From Spirogloea muscicola (lineage: Eukaryota > Streptophyta > Zygnematophyceae > Spirogloeales > Spirogloeaceae), in the NCBI GenBank assembly GCA_009602725.1, contig WELB01000008.1:1050720-1069926 (forward strand): DNA of 19,207 nucleotides. The letters run 5' to 3'. Below, one piece after another: positions 10,801-19,207 of this stretch. The notes below the pieces were generated by a model. That model did not search any database, was not told the origin of the DNA, and worked only from the letters and a program-made list of their open reading frames with translations. Made by a program: the position numbers and the translations under genes. Numbering within the stretch: the stretch's first letter is position 1; the number at the start of each line of letters is the position of its first letter.

Positions 10801-11585
10801 TGAAAGGGAGGAGAATGGCCAACTCTCGCCATAGTACCGATGCTCCAGTGCAACTAGTGCAGCTCCATACTTTGCTGCCAACACCTGCTTATATAGCAAA
10901 CCACCCGCAGTAAATTGTGGCTGCTACTCCACTAAGTTGGTTGACGATTTGGTCAGCAGGACAAGCCTTCTTCAACTCCGCAAGCACATGTGCACTGTGC
11001 TTGGTGGTGCTGGGATGTACTGTATTATCGCCGTGGCAAAGGCATGGCAACTTCTGCTGGAAGTTACCACTGTGTAGTCATTCTGGATGCCTGGGCACAC
11101 GTACTCCCCACAGACAATAAGAAAGATTGGTCCATCAGGCTCCCTGAAGTGCGTGAGAGACTCAAAATATCGTTGTTTGAAGAACGCAGTGGCCTGGATC
11201 ACGTAAAGACCACGGCATCTGTGAGCAAAGTCAAACTACACGATGCCTCGACGCCACATTGCAGGTGGAATCCTGCAATCGTCAGTGATTGTGCCCTGCG
11301 AATGCCATCTCAGTCACCGATCAGCTGTGTGCTAGCGCAAAACAGTGCTCGAGAATGTCAGGCGGACCAGCTGAGGCCAAGTGACTGGCATTTGGCGGCA
11401 AGAGAGGCCCACCGCAGGCGCAAAGTGGTCGACGGTCTGGCGGAATTGGCCTCCTGCTGATCAGGCACGGCCACAGTCGAGCCTGGCATGATCAGCGTGC
11501 GGAGGCCAGCCGCCGGGCCGGCGGCAATGAGGCAGGCGAGCAGCAGAAGGACCGGCGGCGGCCGTGCTAAGCCTGCGACCGCCAT
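7884..11585 (-). CDS. secreted serine peptidase, family S28 (Pro-X carboxypeptidase/EDA2-like)
   Basis: Exons in reading order: 11413-11585, 11068-11193, 10729-10884, 10427-10615, 10064-10180, 9869-9922, 9641-9712, 9321-9429, 9111-9321-independent exon 9015-9111, 8681-8775, 8481-8555, 8175-8258, 7884-7996. The product is about 486 residues, normal for the family. It has a signal peptide (MAVAGLARPPPV then LLLLACLIAAGPAAG). Family blocks follow in order: QTVDHF, FKQRYFESL, LEHRYYGESWPF, TENLRYLSSKQA, GVSYPGA with nucleophile Ser176, NGSQDPW with Asp408 and NCGHGSDLRGCP with His434. S28 enzymes cleave after proline in secretory or vacuolar compartments; the plant homologue is EDA2 (recalled). 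Introns 3 and 5 are GC-AG. Exon 1 has a frame break: the signal-peptide frame and the GQFRQTVDHF frame differ, and the latter has TGA at 11461-11463. A divergent HAD gene starts 104 bp upstream. Confidence 0.88.
8891..8953 (-). repeat. tandem duplication in an S28 intron, 34-bp period
   Basis: A 29-bp unit beginning AGTATACAGCATGAGTAG on the plus strand recurs at 8925 with two differences. Both units lie in the intron between peptidase exons 9015-9111 and 8681-8775. It looks like a simple local duplication without a coding role. Confidence 0.7.
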
Positions 11586-11689
11586 GGCGGGGCGCGCGTT
11601 GGCCAGCGAGGCCGTGAGAGCGGACTCGGATGCGGGAGAAGCTTTCAGATGTAAACGTAATCTGAGACGCTCTTAGACTTCTCAGAGTC
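11586..11689. promoter_or_regulatory. short divergent promoter region between S28 peptidase and HAD phosphatase
   Basis: Only 104 bp separate the two start codons, so both 5'UTRs and core promoters must fit here or overlap the genes. The segment is less GC-rich than the flanking coding starts. It contains a loose self-complementary stretch around AATCTGAGACG...CTTCTCAGAG. No TATA box is evident. Shared regulation is an inference from the geometry. Confidence 0.55.
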
Positions 11690-14327
11690 ATGGCCGCCTG
11701 CCCGGCCGCCACAGCCGCCGCCGCCGCGGCGCCGGCCGACGGGCTCGCAGCTCAGGCTGGTCGTCAGGCTGCAGCGGCTGCGGCGCAGCAGTTCAAGTCG
11801 CGACTCTTGGTCCCGCGGTCTTCCCAGCAGGTGTGCCGCTGGCTGCCTGGTTGCGCTCGGCGGCCGCTCCCTATTGCATGACGACAGCTTTGATTCCGCT
11901 CGTCGGCCGGCGACCGCGGGCCAATGGAGGCGCGATATTGCGAGTTCCGTGCATTCTCCACCTGCCGAGAATGGCAGTAATCGTAGCGCTGCACGAATGC
12001 TTAGGCTCAGAGACCTGTGAGAGCGACAGTGACTTAGTCGCTACCACGAGAAACAGCGTCGCTCATAATCAATTGCTGGTGCTGGGGATGATCAGGTCCG
12101 GCCACGAAGAGGCAGTTCGTCCATTTCTTCTGGCAAGGGATCAATGAGCGTGCCACTTGCACCAGTCCTGCGATCGATCCAGGACAATCGAGCATGCCCC
12201 GCGGAGCAGATCAGGCTGATAGCGACTGACGTCGATGGGACTCTTTTGGATTCAAAGCAGGAGCTCAGTGAACGCAACGTGCGAGCTCTGCGACTTGCTA
12301 TGGATCAAGGAGTGCAGGTGAAGTGGATGAATTTTGTTCTTCACAAGGAGCCACTTACTGTTGCCATTAGCTCTCTGTTGAATGGCCTTGTGCTTGCTGG
12401 CATATTAGCGAAGCTGGTTTGGCAAAGCTGCTCTTATGGAATTACCTGCCATATTGTGACCCTGTCATCTACGTGGCAGGTTGTCATTGCAACTGGCAAA
12501 ACCAGGGGGCCTTGGGTATCCTCAGTTTTGCCGAGATTAGGAATCTCAACTCCTGGCGTTTACCTCCAGGTGATAGTGACATCTATTAATATAAGTGAAA
12601 CTTATCAGGATGCTTCAACTTCACTGCCTGGATTATCCAGAAGTTGCCATATCCTCTCTAATCAGACGATATGGCGACTACGCAATGATGTGTCTGGCTC
12701 CATTGTGTGTCATGCGGACGACCAGTGATGCTGCTAAATCATAGTCATCGATGCAAACTGCCCTTGACTTGTCACATCAGCATGTCTGATGTATTGTCCC
12801 CTCCATTTACACTGTCCCCTTACCAGGGACTGCTCATATACAATGCAGATGGCTCAGTTGCATATGAGCGAACAATGGATGAAGCTCTTGCGAAGGCTGT
12901 GATTAAGCTTGCTCAACAGGAAAATCTTACCCTGGTTGCTTGTTGTGGTGAGCGGATGTGAGTGTTGACAATTTCTGCATGCTGTCCTGCGGACGCGGGA
13001 ATTATGAATTTTAGTCTTGTCACAGTTGTATATGGCTCTTGGCATTGCTAGAACAACAGGTCTATCTTTCAGCTACAGTAGGCTGGTGCTCGCTGTTCTG
13101 CAGGATACATTGCCAAGTCCTGATTGCAACTCTCTTTTGACTGCAGTCTATGCGAAGCAACAAACTTTCACACTGATCGCTTGATTGGATATGGTGAACC
13201 CATTCCCGAGGCTGTGGGCCCTTTACTCAACATCGTTGGTAGCTTGGTAATACACAAGGTCAGTGGTCTTGCAATAAAGGCTCCTGATACTCATGGAATA
13301 ACGTGATACTGGGCTGGTCATGACAAGTTCTCAGCATTTGGAATTGACAGTATGTGAAGCCCTGCAATGACCTTGTGGTGATTTGTGCAAGCCTGGAGCA
13401 TCTCAAAGTCTAGGTCTGTGATGACTTTTGCTTATTCAAGTTCATTGAGTATCTCGGCCAAGTCTGCTTGCTTGAGAGACATGTCCGACAAGCAACAAGC
13501 AGTAGTTGTGCTTGTAGTTGTTGACATATTCAATCATCAAAGGAAATCGAAGTGCGGGCAAGGCAATGATGACTGATTGCATAAGGTGCTCTGAAAATCT
13601 AGGATGTCAACAGATCTTCCACCTTCTGAAGCCTTGCCTGCTACTCTTGATAGTTGCAGTCGAGTAGTCACATTGCCAAGTCTCGCCTTCATACCGAATC
13701 TGTGCATTGTTGCTGATAGGACTGTAACCAAATTATTCATACTCAATCCGGTGGTTATGCTGCAGCTGCTGTTCATGTCCAGCGATGACACTCTGGCTCG
13801 ATTGAGGCCACAAATAGAGCTTGTGCTGGGAGACAAAGCAACACTTGTAACAGCTCTGCATGGAATGCTTGAGGTTCTACCAGCTGGTGCTTCTAAAGGC
13901 CGCGGCCTGGCACAGGTTCTTGCTGACCTTGGCATTGACCAAGGCAATGTCATGGCAATAGGAGATGGTAGGTGTACCTGCCTTACACAGGTTCCCCACA
14001 GTGGGTTCCTGGAGATGCAAGCACATGTCACACAGGATGTCTCGAACGGCTGGCAGCAATGAATCGATTTCATGTGCAAGCAACATAGTCTTGAAACATT
14101 GGGCTGCGACAACAACCGCTTCCGGCCTCCTCCAGCCACTAATTAGAAGCTTTCGTTGATGCGCAGGGGAGAACGACATTGAAATGCTGAAGATGGCTGG
14201 CTTTGCTGTGGCCATGGGCAACGCAGTAGAAGCACTCAAAAAAGTTGCACATCATGTCACTTTGACTAATGACAAAGATGGACTAGCTGTGGCTGTGGAG
14301 CAGTTTGTTCTGACTCCAGGTCAATAA
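11690..14327 (+). CDS. HAD-superfamily phosphatase, Cof/IIB type, probably plastid-targeted
   Basis: Exons: 11690-11830, 12096-12317, 12480-12569, 12827-12957, 13147-13258, 13766-13967, 14167-14327. All introns are GT-AG, the phases are continuous and no break was found; 352 residues. Residues 1 to about 63 are rich in Ala, Ser, Arg and Gln with almost no acidic residues, like a chloroplast transit peptide. HAD motif I is DVDGTLL (Asp92 nucleophile, Asp94 acid/base). Motif II is ATGK (Thr126), motif III the Lys of GASKG (Lys276) and motif IV GDGENDIEML (298-307). The C2B cap lies between motifs II and III and includes LCEATN and HTDRL. Such enzymes hydrolyse sugar phosphates, phosphorylated cofactor precursors or nucleotides using Mg2+; this substrate is unknown. 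The upstream ATG was chosen because exon 2 is open in frame ahead of Met64 and splices cleanly to exon 1. A start at 12144 would give an untargeted form. Confidence 0.9.
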
Positions 14328-14612
14328 CGCTGAGAGGAAAAGGTTGGAGACGTTTTGGGCTCTCAAAGCCCTCCTATACTCAGGTCACGGTAATTTGCAT
14401 GAATAAGTATGCGAGTGTCTTTCTTTCCAGTGTAGGGCCCACATCCAAAGCTCATGAAGGTGCAGGTTCCTGTATATCAACCCTTCAGTGCTTGACCAAG
14501 AGAAGCTGCCAACGGCAAGATGACTATAAACATGTCAGGCCACCAATCTCCTGCCGCTGTGAAGTCAAAAAGCAGCATCTGATGTCGTGGTCGTTGAGCC
14601 TAAACACTCCTT
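14328..14612. other. convergent 3' spacer between HAD and LRR-UDG genes
   Basis: These 285 bp lie between the stops of the plus-strand phosphatase and the minus-strand LRR-UDG gene. They must hold both 3'UTRs. No TGTAA was seen on either strand here, and no open frame looks genuine. Confidence 0.5.
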
Positions 14613-17600
14613 TCAGCAAGGAAGGGTCCAATCAGTAGGATCGAGGTTGTTCTGTATCAGGTGCTCATTGATTGCTGCAAAAGGTCTGTTCTCTTCATCT
14701 GCAAGAAAAATGCAGGCAATCTCATCAATATATGCCCGCTTGATCCTTACAGAGTCCTCAATGCTTCGCAAAAGAATGTCAATGCTAGCCCTAGACCAAA
14801 AGAGGCATACAAGGCTGCAGTGTCTCTGTGATCACCTGCAAAGTTGTTCCTCAAATTGGCGGGCACTGGCTCCACAATGCATCTGTGCTTCTTGCCAGGG
14901 AGGTCCTTGACTTCATGGTCAAACTCCTGACAACAAGTACGGTGACAACCAGATATGGTCAGGGCCAGCAGGCTAACTGAGGGGTAAAGTGTGTGTCAGT
15001 AAGACCACGTCAAGACCAACAGGATCATCCACTTGATAAGCACTGTGCCTACTATTCTGGCAAGAATGATGCAGGCACATTTCACAATCATGCTGGGTAA
15101 CACATCTATACATAGTTGTTCATATTGCGTAGGCCAAGGAAGGACACGGAGTTTATCCGGCGGTTGCTTGTGCAGATTGCAGAGGATACTGACACAGTAC
15201 TGCATATCGGGTCAAGACAAAGCCAGTGGCATGAGACCTTGAACGTGTCTCGTACTATCCTGCTCTCGTGTGAGCCCCAAAAAGCAAAGGGGATGCAGCT
15301 GTGGTTGCGTGCAACAGTCTCCAGGATAGCCTTGCAGAAGGGAAGCCATAGTTCCCTGTTGGTGCTGCCCTCTGGCTCAATGCCCAGCGAAGAGGTCATA
15401 GCCATGTTAAGTAGGAGCACTCCCTGAATGCATGGCACAACGTGTATTATGAGGCTTCCTCGTGCAAATCATGGTCAAAGAACCCGTCTGCTTCCAACCA
15501 CAATGTCAAGCCGCCTATTAGCCACATGGATGTGATGGTACGCTCGGACCAGACCAGGTGTCAGATGGTGGCTGCACTCGAAATACTTGCCTGTGAGGCC
15601 CACGGGGAAAGATCTCCAGAGGCAGGAACTCTCCACTCCCTTCCAAGCTCCAGTGTATGCAGTCTCAGTGCCTCAAGTATGTACCCCAAGTCTTGGACAT
15701 AGTAGGAGTTCAATCTGTACTGCGGATGCAATGAGTGTGCCGAGCCAGTCCCGCAGGGAAGTGCATCAGAGTACGCCACATATTTGAAGACCAGAAATGT
15801 CCTGGCCAATGTGCTGGCTGACAACTTCGTCAACCCTTCTGTTGTTGCCATTCTGCTGGCCTTATTTGTGCAACTGGCTGTGGAGTGACCACGTCAAAGC
15901 ACTCACTTTGACATGATAAGATTGACTGGCAAAGGCTGGATGGTATGACTCACAGAGAATGGCACGCATAAATTAGGCTCAGCAATGTGAGGTGAAGCAC
16001 ACACTACCTCAGGATTGGAGAAGGCAAGGCCATCCCCGAAGTTATCCTTACTCTGGGTCTTTGTCCTGTCATGAGGGACTTGAGGTACTGTTAGTGAACG
16101 ATCTGTGTGGCTACACAAGCACACGAAGGTAGCTCTGGACGACATCCAAACAGTATGCGTTGTCTATGTCCAGTTTCCCTTTGCTGCTTGTATGACATAC
16201 TGAGGGGCCTCCTTTTCAAGGGATGCTCAGAAGCGTCTGGGATACCCAATGATTACGGCGCGCACATTCGACAAGGGGCATAACTCCAGAGCCCGGAAAA
16301 TCTTTTCTTTCCTGCCAGATGAATATCAGTCTATGGTCAGTTTTCATCAGACCCCGGGCTTAAGTCAGGATGCTCAATGATCATGGTCGTCCACATCAGA
16401 GAGTATTGTACAGCATGCTGCTATTCGTAGAGCTATGGCCTCGGCAGGCAGCTCAATGGACCGCAGTTCTTGCCTGGGAGTCACCTGCCCACCACGGGCC
16501 CATATCTCTCCAAGTTCATGACTGATCTTGGACAGTGCTGCTGTATAGCCAGCTCGATGCTGCATTGCATGTCTCCAGTCCTTGGGGATCAACTCCTCCA
16601 GTCGTGCTGGGTCGCAAGATGGGACAAGGACTTGTCCCCCAAGATGATGGCTATTAGCATCTTGTTCACGCGAATCTCTGTCCTCTTCATGATGGTATGT
16701 CGTCGGTTTTAAGGAACTTCCTTCACTGTAGTTGTTGTCAAGCGCAGACGACTCAGCCAGCTCACTGGGGCAACCTTCCTGCTCCCCTCCAGATAACTCC
16801 ATTGAAGATTGCCAAGCCTTCCCTTCTGAGTGCAATGGCAGTGCAACTGTTTCCGTGGATGCTGTGGCTAATCCACCATCAGTATCTCCAATTGCGTTCC
16901 CTGCCCCCAGCTGTGAGGTCGCTGCCTCTGGGCCCACCGGCGACGCCGCCTCTAACAGAGTGTCCTCTATTGGCGCAGCTGCAGGGTCCGCAACAGGCTT
17001 AGCACCATCTATCAGCTCGTTACCAGAAGCGGGAAGGCGAGCTGGTTCTGTCCAGCCCGGGTTGCCCGAGAGAAAGACGCCGCCAGTGGCAGCATCTCCT
17101 CCTTGCGAAGAGCCGAAGTGGCCCAGTCGCCAGGAGTCACCGGCGACAAACGACTGAAGGCGGGGTGGCATGGCTTCCAGCGACGATAGCTCCTCAATGC
17201 CACGCAGGCCAATGCGGTTGCTGCTCAGGTGCAACCACAGCGGCTGCAGCGGCCCCTGCCTCTGCCTGACCACAGAGGCCAGGGCTAGAGCTCCAGCATC
17301 CCCAATCTCATTCAGACTAAGCTCCAAGACCTGGAGCCTGTGATAGCCACAGAGAAGCAACAGAAGTAAGCAGGCAAGGGGCAAACACATGGCTCTTTTG
17401 CTCTCTGGCATGAAGATACGCTCAGTATTTTCCATAAAGATTACACTGAATTTCTCAAATAGTATAGCAGACACTTATGGGGCTCTCTGGCCCAGGGAGG
17501 AACCTTACGGCAGGCCAGCTCTGACGGCCTCTGAAACAGATATGGCTGCACTGTCCCCTAGCGCGTTGCCATACAGATACAGTGCCTGCTCAGCGAAATT

Positions 17601-19207
17601 GCACCCGTAAGCCGGGCAATTTAAAGGTTCAAACGAATTTCCATTGCAACAGTTCACTTCAGGACTTGCACACTGCTGCCGCCTGTGCTAATTTTATTCA
17701 GGCAGTATCAAGTCAAAATCACAGACTCTAGAATCTGTTGTGTAACAATCATCTGACTACCGCAAGCTTTCTCCGGCCTTGCAGGTCTTGCAGTGCAATC
17801 TGGGTGAAGCTCAAACACCCAGATTGCACTGCAAGACCTGCAAGGCCGGAGAAAGCACACAAGAGTCCTGCAAATGCTCGAGAGCAGCAACCTGCTACCT
17901 TAGGCAGCCTCGACCTAGGAGCTCAGTGACTGCTCAATGCTGAGTCGGTGGAATTACCTTCAAGGACATGCTGCCAACCACACATTGCATCAGCATAGCA
18001 ACGTCGGCGTCCGACAACCCATTGCAGGACATGTTTAGGACCTGACAGATTGGAAGAGGAAAGACAACGGAGCACTGCGAGGGTCAGCACAGGTACCATA
18101 AATTGGTCCGTTGCTGCTTTAGTCAACATGCACAGAGAGGAATATATGCCATACGGTCCATTCAACAAATTCATCAAAGTGCTGATCCCATTTGCGTGGC
18201 CAAGTCTTTGAGAGGGCTAAGCACAGCACTGGGCCCCTCATCAGTCTCGCTTTCCAACCTTGGTCTCAAGGCTTCATGCGCATCTGCCAAAGTGCATGAA
18301 AATGTTCGCTGCAATGCACCTTTGCTTATGGAGGAAAGTCTCCAGGTGCGCCACAAACCTGCAGGGAGCGGTTGCGAGACAGTGCATCGGCCAGCGGCTC
18401 GAGGAAGCCCACATTGGCGCCCGAGTGTGTGCCCAAGTCATTACCCTGAACTCCAGGACACACACAGGCCAGAGCACCCACAATGAGGCAACGGGCAGCG
18501 CAGTCGCTAACGATACAAAGTCCTTCACGGGGTATGGAGGACGACTCAGATGCCCTCACATCTGGGACAGACATGTGACCAGCAATGTCCGTCGAGCCCG
18601 TCCGCGTCATGATCGTCAGCGACGGTGTCAACAACACCAGACTCTGTCCACTCGACTGTATCCACCGTTGCACGTCAGGCTTGGGCCTGCAGCTGAGCAT
18701 GCTGCGTAGATGGTCGGTCACCAGGGCCAGAGTGCTGGACCTGGAGGTGCAGCGCCGTGAGGGTCTCGCTCTCGGCGACCGCCTCGCAGAGGTCGCTCCA
18801 GCGGCGGACTGCCTTCTGCCAAAACCCGTCGTGGTCGCCGGTGCTCGTCTCTCGAGGCTCCAGACCGCCTTCGAGCGTCAGGCTGTCGCTAGCCGCGGCT
18901 GAGCTGCTGCGCCACAGCGCCATGAGTGGGAAGAGCTTGTAGCGGAGGTCGACCACTGTCTGCGAGCTCCACGTTGCGGCGGAGCATCAGACCATGGCCT
19001 TCTCCGAGCACGACTCGTACGCACGGACAATGGCGTCAGCTCATCAGAGCACGTCAGACAGTCCGAGAGGCGCGCGCGACGCACCGCATTGCCGGATTGG
19101 AGCGTCTGCACGGCCTCGGACAGCGCAGCTTGGGCCTTGGCCAGCGGCAGCGCGTCGCCGGCGGCGTCGGCGGCGTCTCCGGCGGCGGCGGCGTTGGCGG
19201 CGGCGGC
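14613..19207 (-). CDS. LRR protein fused to a catalytically degenerate uracil-DNA-glycosylase-like domain (5' partial)
   Basis: Exons in reading order: 19085-19207 (open at the window edge), 18741-18959, 18359-18445, 17958-18041, 17509-17585, 16474-17337, 16246-16311, 16008-16065, 15591-15719, 15238-15423, 14836-14926, 14613-14698. Phases agree throughout, giving 689 residues so far. Residues 1-41 are Ala-rich. About 95-250 are ribonuclease-inhibitor-type leucine-rich repeats, several with one 28-29 residue repeat per exon (LTALHLQGNDLG, LQVLNMSCNGLSD, LKALYLYGNALGD, LQVLELSLNEIGD). About 251-435 is an acidic Ser/Ala/Gly-rich linker. About 447-689 follows family 1 UDG: IPKDW, KIFRAL, VRAVIIG, GLAFS, GDLSPWASQGVLLLN, FWGS, FAAINEHL and the C-terminal DPTDWTLP. 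GQDPY is replaced (Asp to Lys509) and the HPSxL His is Val652, while Phe522 and Asn575 remain. Introns 6 and 9 are GC-AG. The first two exons are the least certain. Confidence 0.8.
17766..17856. repeat. perfect 41-bp inverted repeat (hairpin) in an intron
   Basis: The left arm 17766-17806 (GCTTTCTCCGGCCTTGCAGG...) and right arm 17816-17856 are exact reverse complements over 41 bp, with a 9-nt loop (AAGCTCAAA). It lies inside the intron between LRR exons 17958-18041 and 17509-17585. Transcribed RNA would form a 41-bp perfect stem. No flanking target-site duplication was recognised, so it could be a foldback element, a small-RNA precursor or a recent inverted duplication. Confidence 0.9.
19140..19207 (-). 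repeat. GCC-rich trinucleotide tract at the window edge
   Basis: Read on the minus strand this is a run of GCC codons broken by a few GAC, GGC, GGA and AAC codons, encoding an Ala-rich stretch with Asp, Gly and Asn. It forms the start of the visible part of the LRR-UDG reading frame. A similar GGC tract sits at 1-13 before the hydrolase start. Confidence 0.6.

Noticed and set aside
11461-11712. Minus-strand ORF of 83 codons over the divergent promoter
   Set aside because: It shares the frame of the S28 DHF block but ends at TGA just before it, lacks a signal peptide and overlaps the HAD start. The signal-peptide frame from 11585 fits the family better.
12144-12317. ATG at 12144 as start of the HAD phosphatase
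   Set aside because: The exon is open in frame upstream and splices in phase to an Ala/Arg-rich leader starting at 11690, typical of a transit peptide. It remains a possible alternative start.
14587-14910. Plus-strand ORF of 107 codons after the HAD gene
   Set aside because: It is antisense to the last two UDG-like exons, has no recognisable motif and no splice partners.
16066-16245. Hidden exon carrying the missing UDG GQDPY motif
   Set aside because: All three minus-strand frames of the intron were read. None contains Q-D-P-Y or a close variant, and the flanking exons already align to UDG without a gap.
18060-18358. Minus-strand ORF between LRR exons as an additional repeat exon
   Set aside because: It shows no LRR pattern, ends in a stop without a suitable donor, and the flanking exons join in phase across it (SLQ then VLNMSCNGL).

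Overview
The window looks like nuclear DNA of a green alga, probably a trebouxiophyte. This is an inference from gene style: short exons, dense spliceosomal introns (42 modelled here), plant-type homologues, and the chlorophyte polyadenylation word TGTAA behind two genes. No rRNA, tRNA, CRISPR array or complete transposon was seen. All exon models were built by hand from splice signals, phase continuity and remembered family motifs; no search was run.

Layout, left to right. (1) 14-2518, plus strand: an alpha/beta-hydrolase of the plant esterase type, 8 exons, with a frame break before the catalytic Asp. (2) 2822-5879, minus: a single-pass Golgi-type GT92 (DUF23) glycosyltransferase, 7 exons, convergent with gene 1. 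(3) 5880-7883: about 2 kb without a recognised gene. It holds a GC-rich upstream region, two copies of a ~200-bp direct repeat whose differences look codon-constrained, 41-bp tandem repeats and a stretch with organelle-like texture. (4) 7884-11585, minus: a secreted serine peptidase of family S28, 13 exons, complete triad, but a frame break just after the signal peptide. (5) 11690-14327, plus: a HAD-IIB (Cof-type) phosphatase with a likely plastid transit peptide, 7 exons, intact. Its start codon lies 104 bp from that of the peptidase, so the two share one short divergent promoter region. (6) 14613-19207, minus, 5' end outside the window: leucine-rich repeats, a disordered linker and a uracil-DNA-glycosylase (UDG)-like domain in one protein of at least 689 residues.

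The most interesting item is gene 6. One uninterrupted exon encodes both the last leucine-rich repeats and the start of the UDG-like domain, so the fusion does not depend on joining exons. The UDG-like part aligns without gaps around both catalytic motifs, but the Asp of GQDPY is Lys and the His of HPSxL is Val. The uracil-pocket Phe and Asn are kept. It reads as a UDG-fold pseudoenzyme, possibly a nucleic-acid or uracil binder, tethered to a protein-interaction module.

Other points: four of 42 introns are GC-AG, all with CAG|GCAAG donors; a perfect 41-bp inverted repeat sits inside an intron of gene 6; and two otherwise well-conserved genes carry single frame breaks that may be assembly errors. 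The genes do not form an obvious pathway; they look like ordinary neighbouring nuclear genes.
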